Source of the DNA: Laceyella sediminis
Lineage (GTDB): Bacteria > Bacillota > Bacilli > Thermoactinomycetales > Thermoactinomycetaceae
Length of the DNA: 64,000 bases
Direction: 5' to 3'
NCBI RefSeq assembly: GCF_003003125.1
Contig: NZ_PVTZ01000016.1
Span: forward strand, 1 to 64,000
Of this stretch, positions 16,457 through 24,941 are shown one piece after another. Under the pieces are notes generated by a model. That model worked only from the letters and a program-made list of their open reading frames with translations. It did no database searches and was not told the origin of the DNA. Position numbers and translations under genes: made by a program. Position 1 is the stretch's first letter. Every line of letters starts with the position of its first letter.

Positions 16457-17506
16457 ATGTTTAAGAGTAGAACCCCCCAATTTTTCGACTTGAAGAAAAG
16501 AAAAATTGAGGGCAGTGTTGCTACAATTGAAAAAATCATACTGGGTGGGCAGGAGCAAACCATCATGGTTCGCGGACGGGATCAAAGCCATCCGTTGCTG
16601 TTGTTTCTGCACGGGGGACCCGGGTTTGCCCAGATTGGTTTTGCCCGCCATTATCAACAAGAGCTGGAAAAACATTTTTTGGTTGTGAACTGGGACATGC
16701 GCGGCACGGGAAAATCATTCTCCCCACGGCTGTTAAAAGCGGACATGACCATTCAGCAACATATTGACGATATATATGAATTGATTCAATACTTGCTGAC
16801 TCGCTTCAACCAAAAACGCGTCTTTTTGGCCGGCCATTCTTGGGGAAGCATCCTCGGGTTACTGTTCGCCCAAAAACATCCAGAGCTTCTCCACGCCTAT
16901 ATCGGTATTGGCCAGTTGAGCAATGTGGAAAAAGGGGAACTCATCTCCTACCAGCATGTGCTGATCCACGCGCGGCAATTGGAAAAACGGCGGGCCATAT
17001 CCGCATTGCAACGGCTGGGGTACCCCCCTTACAAGCGCACACGCGACCTGTACGCACACCACAAATGGGTCTCCCGCTTCGGAGGAGATGTGAGAAAAGG
17101 GAGCATTTTCCGTTTCTTGTTGCGCGGCTTCTTTTCTACGGAATACACACTTCTCGATTGGTGGCGCTATTATAAGGGGATGCGCCTGCACATGCGCAGT
17201 ATCGGCCGAGAGATTATGCGCATCAACCTCTTTGACGATGTGCAAACGATTGCAATACCTGTCTATTTATGCGTGGGCAAATATGACTATCTCTCTCCCC
17301 ATGAATTACAACAGCGTTTTTTCGACCATCTATCCGCGCCTGCCAAGGACTTAATTTGGTTTGAAAACTCAGCTCACTGCCCCCATCTGGAGGAACCATC
17401 GTCCTTTTTGATCACGATGTTGCGGATCAAGGAAGAATTGCTTATCCATAAGCAAAAGGATCTGTTGCGGCTGAAGAGTCCCCTTGGCATCGCCCAGTCA
17501 GGATAG
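16457..17506 (+). CDS. Alpha/beta hydrolase, prolyl aminopeptidase-like
   Basis: This is an alpha/beta-hydrolase of 349 residues. It has the oxyanion motif LHGGPG near residue 53, the nucleophile elbow GHSWGS, the acid in GKYDYLS and the histidine in NSAHCPHLEEP. The HGGPG form is typical of family S33 peptidases, but the lid domain does not let me name a substrate. There is no signal peptide. AAAGGTGG precedes the ATG. It is a single gene. Confidence 0.85.
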   Translation: MFKSRTPQFFDLKKRKIEGSVATIEKIILGGQEQTIMVRGRDQSHPLLLFLHGGPGFAQIGFARHYQQELEKHFLVVNWDMRGTGKSFSPRLLKADMTIQQHIDDIYELIQYLLTRFNQKRVFLAGHSWGSILGLLFAQKHPELLHAYIGIGQLSNVEKGELISYQHVLIHARQLEKRRAISALQRLGYPPYKRTRDLYAHHKWVSRFGGDVRKGSIFRFLLRGFFSTEYTLLDWWRYYKGMRLHMRSIGREIMRINLFDDVQTIAIPVYLCVGKYDYLSPHELQQRFFDHLSAPAKDLIWFENSAHCPHLEEPSSFLITMLRIKEELLIHKQKDLLRLKSPLGIAQSG

Positions 17507-17510
17507 CCCC

Positions 17511-17576
17511 GTTTCAACATTCGCTCGCCGCAATAGATGGAATATTCTAATCATTGCGGCGGGCCTAGTGAAACGG
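17511..17576. repeat. Long imperfect inverted repeat after the hydrolase gene
   Basis: CGCCGCAAT and ATTGCGGCG form a perfect 9-bp core stem around an 18-nt loop. The outer arms CGTTTCA and TGAAACG extend it with internal bulges. There is no U-tract on either strand, so a classical terminator is unlikely. It begins 5 nt after the hydrolase stop codon. Confidence 0.55.
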
Positions 17577-17915
17577 CTCGAACACCACATCCTGAGAATC
17601 CTATCATCGCCACAATCTCCCCGTCAGGCTCTCTCCATGCAACGCTTCCACCCAGTTTTCACCACATCCAAACATCTTCCCCGTATGCTTCTATTTTTAT
17701 GACTGAAAACCATCTTTCATCATCTTAATCACATCTCAAGAAGGTGCCAGTGATGGTTCTAGGTATTCATCCGAAAGGACAAATATGGAAAAATCGGCGC
17801 AAACCCCTGCCATTTCAACATCTATACAGCCATTTTTTTTAAAACGAGGCATAATTAGATGGAAATAGACTTTAGAAATTCAAGATTTTATGAGAAAATA
17901 GTTAGTAGGAACATG
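17577..17915. other. Intergenic region, nothing recognised
   Basis: About 340 nt, increasingly AT-rich toward its right end, carry no frame with a ribosome binding site, no hairpin terminator and no clear promoter. Confidence 0.4.
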
Positions 17916-17930
17916 AACGTAACTTACGTT
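17916..17930. promoter_or_regulatory. 15-bp palindrome before the zinc-ribbon gene
   Basis: AACGTAA C TTACGTT is a perfect dyad 59 nt before the start codon. Its form is that of a repressor operator. No gene for a matching regulator is adjacent. Confidence 0.4.
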
Positions 17931-17988
17931 TCTCCTCTTTTGCAGATTATGGATGACTGCACCACCATACTGGAAAGGAGAGAATGAT

Positions 17989-18216
17989 TTGAAACCAATC
18001 AAATCTTTGCAAACAGAAGACTTGCTCGTCCCTGCAGTCGAGACCGCTCCTTGTTCCATCTGTGGCAATGAAGCGCGATATGTGGAGATCAGCTTTGAAT
18101 CGCCGATCTGCTCGACCGACTGCGCCAAACGGATGTGGAAGCAATATGTTGACACCCAAGTGTCTCGCAAATATCGAACCATCGAAAGCTCTGCTTTTTT
18201 CCCTGAAACCAAATAA
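17989..18216 (+). CDS. Small zinc-ribbon-like protein
   Basis: The 75-residue protein has CSICGNEARY and, about 16 residues later, CSTDCAKRMW, giving CxxC...CxxxC spacing like a treble-clef or MYND-type zinc site. The remainder is polar with no membrane segment. The TTG at 17989 is preceded by AAAGGAGAG at 6 nt; the frame open to 17953 has no ribosome binding site. I do not recognise the family. A perfect palindrome lies upstream. Confidence 0.6.
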   Translation: MKPIKSLQTEDLLVPAVETAPCSICGNEARYVEISFESPICSTDCAKRMWKQYVDTQVSRKYRTIESSAFFPETK

Positions 18217-18266
18217 AACAGCGGACAGCCGATTTCGCGTAAATCCAGGCTGTGCGCTGTATTTTT

Positions 18267-18794
18267 TCATTGCTCGAGCGTCAATGGACCAATTCTCTTC
18301 TTTTGCAACTGCATGGCCGCTTGTAGCTCCGTCTTGTGATCGACAAAAAGATACTCTGGCTTGACGGTGCGTTTTTTGAGATCAACAGGCATCAACACTA
18401 GCGACTCTTTATACACATCCACCACCGCATAGGTGGCATTTCCTTTCCGCGCAACCAAATATTCCACTTGGTTGGAAGCCACCAAATATCCGCTGGCGCT
18501 GGAGACGGACATCATAATCACAATGAATAAAGCCCCTGCCGAAACCCACTGTTTGTACACTGCTAAGATAAACAACGCCGCCATAAAAAGAATGAACAAG
18601 AGCAGATAAAAAACAATCAGCAACAAAGATTGCTCCACTCGAAAATCTAGTTTTAATCCCAACATGAACCCGACCGAAAGCGGTAGCAATACCGGCAACA
18701 AATACTGGCCCGTTCGTCGCAAATGATCATGTTGCGTGAACACCCAAAACAACAAACCCACTACCACAATGCAAGACATCAAAAACAATGGCAT
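18267..18794 (-). CDS. Membrane protein, probably the 3' part of a frameshifted gene
   Basis: Four hydrophobic segments fill residues 1-105, and a soluble C-terminal domain of about 65 residues follows (YAVVDVYKESLVLMPVDL). There is no ribosome binding site at the internal ATG. The frame overlaps the preceding 83-codon frame by 68 nt. Removing one A near 18793 would join them as ...YADISL-MPLFLMSC..., a protein of about 260 residues. It is therefore probably one gene broken by a single base, or a sequencing error. Function is unknown. Confidence 0.5.
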   Translation of the reverse strand: MPLFLMSCIVVVGLLFWVFTQHDHLRRTGQYLLPVLLPLSVGFMLGLKLDFRVEQSLLLIVFYLLLFILFMAALFILAVYKQWVSAGALFIVIMMSVSSASGYLVASNQVEYLVARKGNATYAVVDVYKESLVLMPVDLKKRTVKPEYLFVDHKTELQAAMQLQKKRIGPLTLEQ

Positions 18795-18978
18795 TCAAAC
18801 TGATGTCGGCATAAAGCGAAGGTAAACCGAAATAAGCTTTGTAGGCACTTTCTGACAAATAAGCTGCGAAGTATCCTAACCCGGTTACCGCACCCAGCCC
18901 CAGACCTTCAGACAACTCAAACCTTCTCACCACGGAAACGTCATTCAGCTCTCTCTTTCCAAACCAAGTTGACAACAT
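18727..18978 (-). CDS. Membrane protein N-terminal part (5' fragment)
   Basis: The fragment begins MLSTWFGKRELNDV and has a hydrophobic first helix (LGAVTGLGYFAAYL). It then carries SAYKAYFGLPSLYADISL, a loop pattern seen in large Firmicutes membrane proteins of unknown role. It ends about 25 residues into the overlap with the downstream frame. GAGGG is 9 nt before the ATG at 18978, so this is the true start of the combined gene. Confidence 0.5.
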   Translation of the reverse strand: MLSTWFGKRELNDVSVVRRFELSEGLGLGAVTGLGYFAAYLSESAYKAYFGLPSLYADISLNAIVFDVLHCGSGFVVLGVHAT

Positions 18979-18987
18979 GGTATACAT

Positions 18988-19360
18988 CCCTCAATTGTTG
19001 GTTCAAAGTGATAAGATTCACCATTTATAATAACGTTTAAATCATACAAAATAAACGAGATTCGTACAAAACAGATGGCAATTATTTTTTAAAACACAAG
19101 CATTCCTATACTACTACTCAAAAAAAGACGCAAAGAAAGAGCCTTCCCGTTGCCGCCTGTTGATAGACGCAGGATGGATGATCACTGGGCTAACGACACA
19201 CACAACCGCATATCAAGAATGCGTAACGCAAGGGCTGTTTTAACAAGCCAAATCGATTTAAAGTAGCAGATGCTAAAACGGCTAGGCCGCATCCTCCCAT
19301 CCCATCTCCCAAGATAAACGGAGTGACACGAAAAACACCGACGGATGCGGCAATCAAAAC
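18988..19360. other. Intergenic region with a long-range stem, no gene
   Basis: No convincing frame is present. GCCGCATCC (19286-19294) and GGATGCGGC (19343-19351) are exact complements 48 nt apart, which could be the closing stem of a small RNA. The left part is AT-rich and probably carries the promoter of the split membrane gene. Confidence 0.35.
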
Positions 19361-19396
19361 AAAAAGCCCTTCTCGTCCGCTTTGGACGGAAGGGCC
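19361..19396 (-). terminator. Terminator of the cta operon
   Basis: GCCCTTCCGTCC pairs with GGACGAGAAGGGC around AAAGC, and TTTTT follows on the minus strand. It ends the ctaCDEF transcript; no ctaG follows. Confidence 0.85.
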
Positions 19397-19403
19397 TTGA
19401 TCG

Positions 19404-19709
19404 CTACATCAGGATGATTCCCACAGCAGAAACCACCGCAATCAAAATGCCTGTAACCATAAAGATCGTGTAAAACGCGGTCCCTTTTTGATTCAAATGC
19501 ATAAAGGTGAAAAGTTGCAAGAACACTTGAATCGTAGCCAAGACAAGGATCAGCGGCAGAATCATGTTCGTCGGAACAATATCATACATCACAAGAGCAA
19601 ACGCTACTACCGTCAGGGCAATCATCAGCAAAAACGACAAGACGTGTTTTGTCGCGCTCTCAGAACTACCCGATGGAGCATGATTGGATGTGTTAGGTTG
19701 CTGTGCCAC
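19404..19709 (-). CDS. ctaF: Cytochrome c oxidase subunit IV
   Basis: The 101-residue protein has a polar N-terminus and three transmembrane helices. The conserved FLQLFTFMHLN sits in the second, as in prokaryotic COX4 proteins. It is the small stabilising subunit of the caa3 oxidase. GTG start, 7 nt after AAGGTGGG; it begins 4 nt past the ctaE stop. It is the last gene of the operon. Confidence 0.93.
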   Translation of the reverse strand: MAQQPNTSNHAPSGSSESATKHVLSFLLMIALTVVAFALVMYDIVPTNMILPLILVLATIQVFLQLFTFMHLNQKGTAFYTIFMVTGILIAVVSAVGIILM

Positions 19710-19712
19710 CGC

Positions 19713-20336
19713 TTAACCCACCTTTCCGAGCAAGTATACCAAACTGAAAATGAAGACCCAGACTACGTCGATAAAGTGCCAATAAAGGCTGGATACAAAC
19801 AGCTTGGGAGCCGTTTCCTTGGTGATGCCCCGTTTAGCCGCTTGAATCATGAGTGTGGAGATCCAAATGATCCCGAAGGTAACGTGCGCGCCGTGCGTGC
19901 CGACCAGCGCATAGAACGAAGAACCGAACGCGCTGCTCATAAACGTGTGCCCTTCATGGACATAGTGAATAAACTCGTAAATCTCCAGACCCAAGAACGA
20001 AGCACCGAGCAACACGGTGATGCCCAACCACAATTGCATCGCTTTGTAATTCAGCTGGTTCATCTTCATCATGGCCAATACGCTGGTCAAGCTACTGGTC
20101 AGCAGGATGGCCGTTGCTGCGGCAACCAATTTCAAGTCAAACAACTCTTGTCCGTCCGGGCCGCCCATCGTTTGATTGCGCAGGGCGAGATATGTCCCGA
20201 ACAAGCAAGCGAACAACACCGTCTCTGCTCCCAAGAAGAGCCAGAAACCAAGCACTTTATTCTTACCGTCCAAGGTTGCCGTTTCCAGATGGTTAGGCAT
20301 ATTGGGGTTTGCCTTCACTTCGGTTTGTGCTGCCAT
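19713..20336 (-). CDS. ctaE: Cytochrome c oxidase subunit III
   Basis: This 207-residue, five-helix subunit III has the family segments GFWLFLGAETVLFACLFGTY and GLEIYEFIHYVHEGHTFMSS. GTHGAHVTFGIIW and YWHFIDVVWVFIF complete the pattern. It surrounds the catalytic subunit I and contributes to proton uptake stability. The start codon overlaps the ctaD stop as TAATG. Confidence 0.96.
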   Translation of the reverse strand: MAAQTEVKANPNMPNHLETATLDGKNKVLGFWLFLGAETVLFACLFGTYLALRNQTMGGPDGQELFDLKLVAAATAILLTSSLTSVLAMMKMNQLNYKAMQLWLGITVLLGASFLGLEIYEFIHYVHEGHTFMSSAFGSSFYALVGTHGAHVTFGIIWISTLMIQAAKRGITKETAPKLFVSSLYWHFIDVVWVFIFSLVYLLGKVG

Positions 20337-22255
20337 TATGCCTTAACCCCCTTATTCGCTTCTTCGATTTCATGCGGTTCGATATGATAGCCGTGATCTT
20401 GATCAAACGAGCGCATAAACATAGCGATGAACACAATGATCAAGCCCAGAATCCCCATCGAATAGTCGCCGCGGGCCACGAAACCAAACCCAGAGACGAA
20501 GAATCCGATCGACATCAATAGCGGAATGAAAGATGGAGATGGCATATGAATCGAACCGAGTGGTTCAGCCGCCGGCATTTCTTTATTGCCCGCTTGCTTC
20601 TCCATAAACCATGCGTCATAACCACGAACCAATGGCAATTGTGCAAAGTTGTACTCTGGAGCTGGTGAAGAGATCGACCATTCCAACGTACGTCCGTCCC
20701 ATGGATCGGCCGGAGCCTTCGCACCTTTCTTGAAGGTGATCACAATGTTGAAAACGAACGCCAACGTACCAATTACCATACCGATCGTCCCGATGGTGCT
20801 AAGCATGTTCAACTGTTCCAGGCCCACATTGGCTTGGTAAGTGAACACCCGACGTGGCATCCCGAACAATCCCAAGAAGTGTTGCGGGAAGAAAGTGAGA
20901 TGGAAACCGATCAGGAACGTCCAGAAATGGATTTTACCCAACGTTTCATTCAACATCTTACCGAACATTTTCGGCCACCAGTAGTAGGCACCTGCGAAGA
21001 TACCCATGACCGTACCACCAACGAGCACGTAGTGGAAGTGCGCAACAACGAAGTAACTGTCTTGATACTGGAAGTCTGCAGGTGGCAACGCCAGCATGAC
21101 CCCTGTCATCCCACCCATCACGAAGGTGGGGATAAAACCTACGGCAAACAGCATGGCTGTCTTAAACCGGATTTGTCCGCCCCACATGGTAAACAGCCAG
21201 TTGAACACCTTGATCCCGGTTGGCACGGCGATGGTCATCGTCGCTACCGCGAACACCGAGTTGGACCATGGACCCAAGCCCACAGTGAACATATGGTGTA
21301 CCCAAACCATGAAGCCCAAGAAGCCGATTACCACGGTCGCGAAAACCATGGAGGTGTAACCGAACAAACGCTTTTTGGAGAACGTGCTGATGACTTCCGA
21401 CATGATACCGAAAGCCGGCAAAATCACGATATATACTTCCGGGTGACCGAAGATCCAGAACAAGTGCTCCCAGATCACGGAGCTACCGCCCATGGCGTGG
21501 TCAAAGAAGTTGGCTCCGAACAGCCGGTCGAACATCAACAGCAACAGACCCACCGTCAGCGCCGGGAAGGCGAACAGGATCAGTGCTGAAGCAATAAACG
21601 AAGTCCATGTAAACATCGGCATTCTCAAGAAAGTCATACCCGGTGCACGCATGTTGATGACGGTGACAATGAAGTTCAAACCACCGATCAACGTACCGAT
21701 ACCGGAAATCTGCAAGCCCAACACATAATAGTCTATCCCAGGTCCTGGGCTATAATCATTCAATGCGAGCGTGGTATAAGACGTCCACCCGGCATCAGGC
21801 GCTCCGCCAAAGATCCAGCTCAGGTTGAGAAGAAGTCCCCCTGCTGTAAACAGCCAGAAACCAAGCGCGTTCAAAAACGGAAACGCAACGTCGCGCGCCC
21901 CGATTTGCAACGGAATCACGGCGTTCATCAGACCGAAAAGCAACGGCATCGCTGCCAAGAAGATCATTGTCGTGCCGTGCATGGTCAACAGCTGGTTAAA
22001 GGTATCCCCCACAAACAGGTCGTTATGCGGAACAATCAACTGCATCCGCATGAAGATTGCTTCGATACCACCGATGAGGAAGAAGAAGAAACCCGAGATG
22101 AAATACATTATCCCAATCTTTTTATGGTCCACCGTGGTGAGCCAATCCCATGCTTTGCTCTTCTTGAATTTTTCGATGGCCTCCTTGTTATAGCCACCCG
22201 TTAAAATCGCCGTGATGAACAAAGCAAAGACGATTAGCACGATAAGCGTCCCCAT
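20336..22255 (-). CDS. ctaD: Cytochrome c oxidase subunit I, caa3 type
   Basis: This is the catalytic haem-copper subunit. It carries the low-spin haem ligand in LTMHGTTMIF, and the copper-B/tyrosine helix GHPEVYIVILPAFG with the glutamate of the D-channel (type A1). VWVHHMF gives two copper ligands, and VAHFHYVLVGG holds the ligands of the high-spin and low-spin haems. At 639 residues it is a normal length for Bacillus CtaD. GGAGG precedes the ATG. The gene is coupled to ctaE. Confidence 0.97.
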   Translation of the reverse strand: MGTLIVLIVFALFITAILTGGYNKEAIEKFKKSKAWDWLTTVDHKKIGIMYFISGFFFFLIGGIEAIFMRMQLIVPHNDLFVGDTFNQLLTMHGTTMIFLAAMPLLFGLMNAVIPLQIGARDVAFPFLNALGFWLFTAGGLLLNLSWIFGGAPDAGWTSYTTLALNDYSPGPGIDYYVLGLQISGIGTLIGGLNFIVTVINMRAPGMTFLRMPMFTWTSFIASALILFAFPALTVGLLLLMFDRLFGANFFDHAMGGSSVIWEHLFWIFGHPEVYIVILPAFGIMSEVISTFSKKRLFGYTSMVFATVVIGFLGFMVWVHHMFTVGLGPWSNSVFAVATMTIAVPTGIKVFNWLFTMWGGQIRFKTAMLFAVGFIPTFVMGGMTGVMLALPPADFQYQDSYFVVAHFHYVLVGGTVMGIFAGAYYWWPKMFGKMLNETLGKIHFWTFLIGFHLTFFPQHFLGLFGMPRRVFTYQANVGLEQLNMLSTIGTIGMVIGTLAFVFNIVITFKKGAKAPADPWDGRTLEWSISSPAPEYNFAQLPLVRGYDAWFMEKQAGNKEMPAAEPLGSIHMPSPSFIPLLMSIGFFVSGFGFVARGDYSMGILGLIIVFIAMFMRSFDQDHGYHIEPHEIEEANKGVKA

Positions 22256-22324
22256 GGTGTTCCCTCCTTCTTAAACGAGATGTTCAAAATAATTTGTTGT
22301 CAGTCAGGGCCGTAAGGAAAAAAA

Positions 22325-23326
22325 TTACTTACGGTTCATCAGGTAATCAACCAACGCGTCCATTTCTTTCGGCTCCAAGTAGTCAATTTTCGGCATGAGT
22401 GTGCCAGGTTTGACACTTGTTGGATCTTTGAGCCATTTTTTCAAGTTCTGCTCATCATGCGGCAAAATACCAGCAATGGTCGTGCGTGTACCAAACTTGT
22501 TCAAGTCCGGGCCGATGATGCGTGGGTTCGTGCCAGCGTGGCAACCCAAACAGTTTTGCATGAAGATTTTTTCGCCTTCTTTTTGGGATGTCGTTTGCGC
22601 TACGGCAGGCTTTTGCATTTGCGCTACCCATTTGTCGAAGTCAGCCTGTTCTTCGGCAATGACTTTAAAATCCATCAGAGCATGTCCTGCACCACACAAC
22701 TCCGCACATTTCCCTTGGTATACTCCCGGTTTTTTCGCGTCCAGCCACATCGTGTTAACACGACCGGGAATTACGTCCATTTTACCGCCAAGTGCAGGCA
22801 CCCAGAAAGAGTGCAATACATCTTTACCGTGAATTTCCAAATGAACTTTTTTGCCCACAGGAATATGTAATTCCTGAGCGGTTTTGATGTTCATTCCTTC
22901 ATATTGGAACTCCCACCAATATTGATAGCCAGTCACTTTTACTTTGATGGAATCTTCTTCGCGAGGCATATCCGCCAAATCAAAGGTGTATGTCACCGTT
23001 GGCACCGCCAACACCGCCAACAAGATGATCGGTATGACAGTCCAAATGATCTCAAGAGTGTTGCTACCATGAGTCTGTTCCGGCATCACATCTATGCCTT
23101 TGCGTTTTCTGAAGCGGATAAGAACATAAATAAAGATCGTAATTACCACTGCAAAAACCCCACACATGAGGAAGAAACTCCACTTGATGAGGTCAAGTTG
23201 CTTTTGTCCCGCAGAACCGGATGGGTCCAAAACGTTTAAACTGTCATGGCCTTGGCATCCAGAGAGGACCAAAGTCGCGAGCAACAGCACTGTCAATACT
23301 CGCCACATTCCTTGTCGACTCACCAC
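22325..23326 (-). CDS. ctaC: Cytochrome c oxidase subunit II with fused cytochrome c
   Basis: The protein starts with a lipoprotein signal (LLLATLVLSGC). Two membrane helices follow, then the cupredoxin domain with copper-A ligands in VLHSFWVP and CAELCGAGHALM. A C-terminal cytochrome c domain (NCLGCHAG, with the methionine ligand in GTLMPKID) makes it the caa3 form. The start is ambiguous: GTG at 23326 is 6 nt after GAGGT, while the TTG at 23332 is too close. It is the first gene of ctaCDEF, about 70 nt before ctaD. Confidence 0.95.
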   Translation of the reverse strand: MVSRQGMWRVLTVLLLATLVLSGCQGHDSLNVLDPSGSAGQKQLDLIKWSFFLMCGVFAVVITIFIYVLIRFRKRKGIDVMPEQTHGSNTLEIIWTVIPIILLAVLAVPTVTYTFDLADMPREEDSIKVKVTGYQYWWEFQYEGMNIKTAQELHIPVGKKVHLEIHGKDVLHSFWVPALGGKMDVIPGRVNTMWLDAKKPGVYQGKCAELCGAGHALMDFKVIAEEQADFDKWVAQMQKPAVAQTTSQKEGEKIFMQNCLGCHAGTNPRIIGPDLNKFGTRTTIAGILPHDEQNLKKWLKDPTSVKPGTLMPKIDYLEPKEMDALVDYLMNRK

Positions 23327-23438
23327 GATCAAACCTCACTTTCTGTTAACTTGACCCGCCCCAACGTAAATAGCGGGACGGATCACTGAATTCACAGTGC
23401 AAAAGAAATCTATATCAAGCTATTTATAAGCACTGTTT

Positions 23439-24398
23439 CTATCTTGTTAGCATTGCGATGCCTTCTGTAATGACCACATCCAACATCATGACCAACAGAA
23501 TCGTTGTCAAATAAATCAAGGAGTAGAAAAACATCTGCTTTGACCATTTTACTTGATCATCTGTATAAAACCCCTTGATAGCCAAAGCGACATACACACC
23601 ACCCAGCACCAGGGCACAGATCAGATAGAACCAACTGCCGGCACCGGTCAAAAAGAGCAATACGGATGATGGGATCAATAATAGCGTAAAGATCAGCGTC
23701 TGTTTCTTGGTCTCCTTCAACCCTTTAACAACAGGAAGCATCGGAATGCCCGCTCGGCGATAGTCATCTTCTTTCAGTATCGCCAGCGCATAAAAGTGCG
23801 GAGGCTGCCACATAAACAGAATCAAAAAGAGCGCCCAGGCATTCAAATCAAGCGAATTGGTCACTGCAACCCAACCTAGCATCGGGGGGACGGAGCCGCA
23901 CACACCACCAATGACTGTATTCCACGTGCTTGTGCGCTTCAACCACATGGTGTAGATGAATACATAAACCCCAAACCCGACCAATGCCAAGGTAGCGCTT
24001 AAGAGATTCACCCCAAAGGCGAGCGCGAGCGTCCCTAACACAGTTAATAGGGTTCCATACCACAGGACCGTCTTCGGTTTTAGCCTTCCATCCGGTACGG
24101 GCCTAGACTTGGTACGCTCCATTAATGGGTCGATGTCACGGTCATAATAGTTATTGATCGCGCATCCGCCCGCTATGACCAATGCCGTGCCCAAGAGGGT
24201 GAACACCAGCGTGCTCCAGTCGAACAACGCAAACCTCGCCGCTAGCAAATACCCGGCAAATGTAGCAAACAAATTGCTTTTATTGATGCCCGGTTTGGTC
24301 ACTTCCACAAAGTCGCGCCAAGTTGCCCTTGAAGCCGCTTCGATCGATTCGAGAATCGGTTCAGCAGCTGATTGCTGAGGCACAGATCGTTCCACCAT
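23439..24398 (-). CDS. ctaB: Protohaem IX farnesyltransferase (haem O synthase)
   Basis: This UbiA-family membrane enzyme adds a farnesyl group to haem B for the oxidase. The first aspartate motif is NNYYDRDIDPLMERTKSR, and the second is in KEDDYRRAGIPMLP. It has about nine helices in 319 residues. The ATG at 24398 follows AAAGGAGG by 5 nt; the frame from 24419 has no site. It lies 113 nt upstream of ctaC in the same direction, as in B. subtilis. ctaA (haem A synthase) is not in the window. Confidence 0.95.
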   Translation of the reverse strand: MVERSVPQQSAAEPILESIEAASRATWRDFVEVTKPGINKSNLFATFAGYLLAARFALFDWSTLVFTLLGTALVIAGGCAINNYYDRDIDPLMERTKSRPVPDGRLKPKTVLWYGTLLTVLGTLALAFGVNLLSATLALVGFGVYVFIYTMWLKRTSTWNTVIGGVCGSVPPMLGWVAVTNSLDLNAWALFLILFMWQPPHFYALAILKEDDYRRAGIPMLPVVKGLKETKKQTLIFTLLLIPSSVLLFLTGAGSWFYLICALVLGGVYVALAIKGFYTDDQVKWSKQMFFYSLIYLTTILLVMMLDVVITEGIAMLTR

Positions 24399-24515
24399 AC
24401 AGACCTCCTTTCCAACCAAGAAACCTCGAAGCCAAGTTAAACGTTTTCACACGGACAAAAATGGTTCAACGCACCACTCCATGTTGTTCGTGCAGAATAT
24501 AATTGGCTTTAACAC

Positions 24516-24563
24516 ACAAAAAAATGTAACCCCATAGGCTTATCGACCCTATGATATTACATT
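24516..24563 (-). terminator. Strong minus-strand terminator upstream of ctaB
   Basis: AATGTAA pairs with TTACATT and an inner CATAGG pairs with CCTATG. Seven T's follow on the minus strand. It lies 118 nt before ctaB and far (about 380 nt) after the nearest upstream gene, which already has its own terminator. It therefore ends either a small RNA or an attenuated ctaB leader. Confidence 0.7.
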
Positions 24564-24564
24564 C

Positions 24565-24593
24565 CATTTCTCAATTATTGGGTTTGAGAAATG
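24565..24593. promoter_or_regulatory. 10-bp-arm dyad next to the terminator
   Basis: CATTTCTCAA and TTGAGAAATG flank a 9-nt spacer. A TTGACA overlaps its right edge on the minus strand, and on the plus strand TTGAGA is followed 17 nt later by TTAATA. It looks like a repressor operator over a promoter, but the -10 is not convincing on either strand. Confidence 0.45.
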
Positions 24594-24887
24594 TCAATAG
24601 CCATGCTTAATACCATCATCATTTTAGTTGATCGCAAAGTGGGATGCAAGCGTGGGTAACAACGCGTTGAAGGCAACAAATCAATATTTACCAGTATTAT
24701 TGCCTTCTTCTTGCGATTCTCTTCACAAACTTCCTTATTCAATAGTCTAATCGAAGCTCCCGGTAGAAAGTTGACATATATGTGAACAATTTTTGAGAAG
24801 CAGTCAATCGGGGGTGGAACCCGCCTTTCACTGCCGATCTCGACCCATTTTTTTCACATTCAGCCAAGTTAAGCCAGTCCATTTGGT
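24594..24887. other. Intergenic region without a recognised gene
   Basis: AAGGCAA (24670-24676) and TTGCCTT (24700-24706) form a hairpin with no U-tract. A GC-rich stem (GCAGT with ACTGC) lies at 24800-24834. No frame has a ribosome binding site. The stretch may contain a small RNA that ends at the terminator on its left. Confidence 0.35.
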
Positions 24888-24920
24888 GAAAAAAGCTGCT
24901 CTCCATCAAAGAAAGCAGCC
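24888..24920 (-). terminator. Terminator of the RsbT-like gene
   Basis: GCTGCT and AGCAGC form a stem, and TTTTTT follows on the minus strand, 20-50 nt past the stop codon of the RsbT-like gene. Confidence 0.65.
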
Positions 24921-24941
24921 TGGATACATCTATTTTTCATT

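Noticed and set aside
24811-24824. Plus-strand GGGTGGAACCCGC resembling the T-box conserved sequence
   Set aside because: No complementary terminator arm follows, no stem I elements precede it, and no plus-strand gene lies downstream. The match is probably chance.
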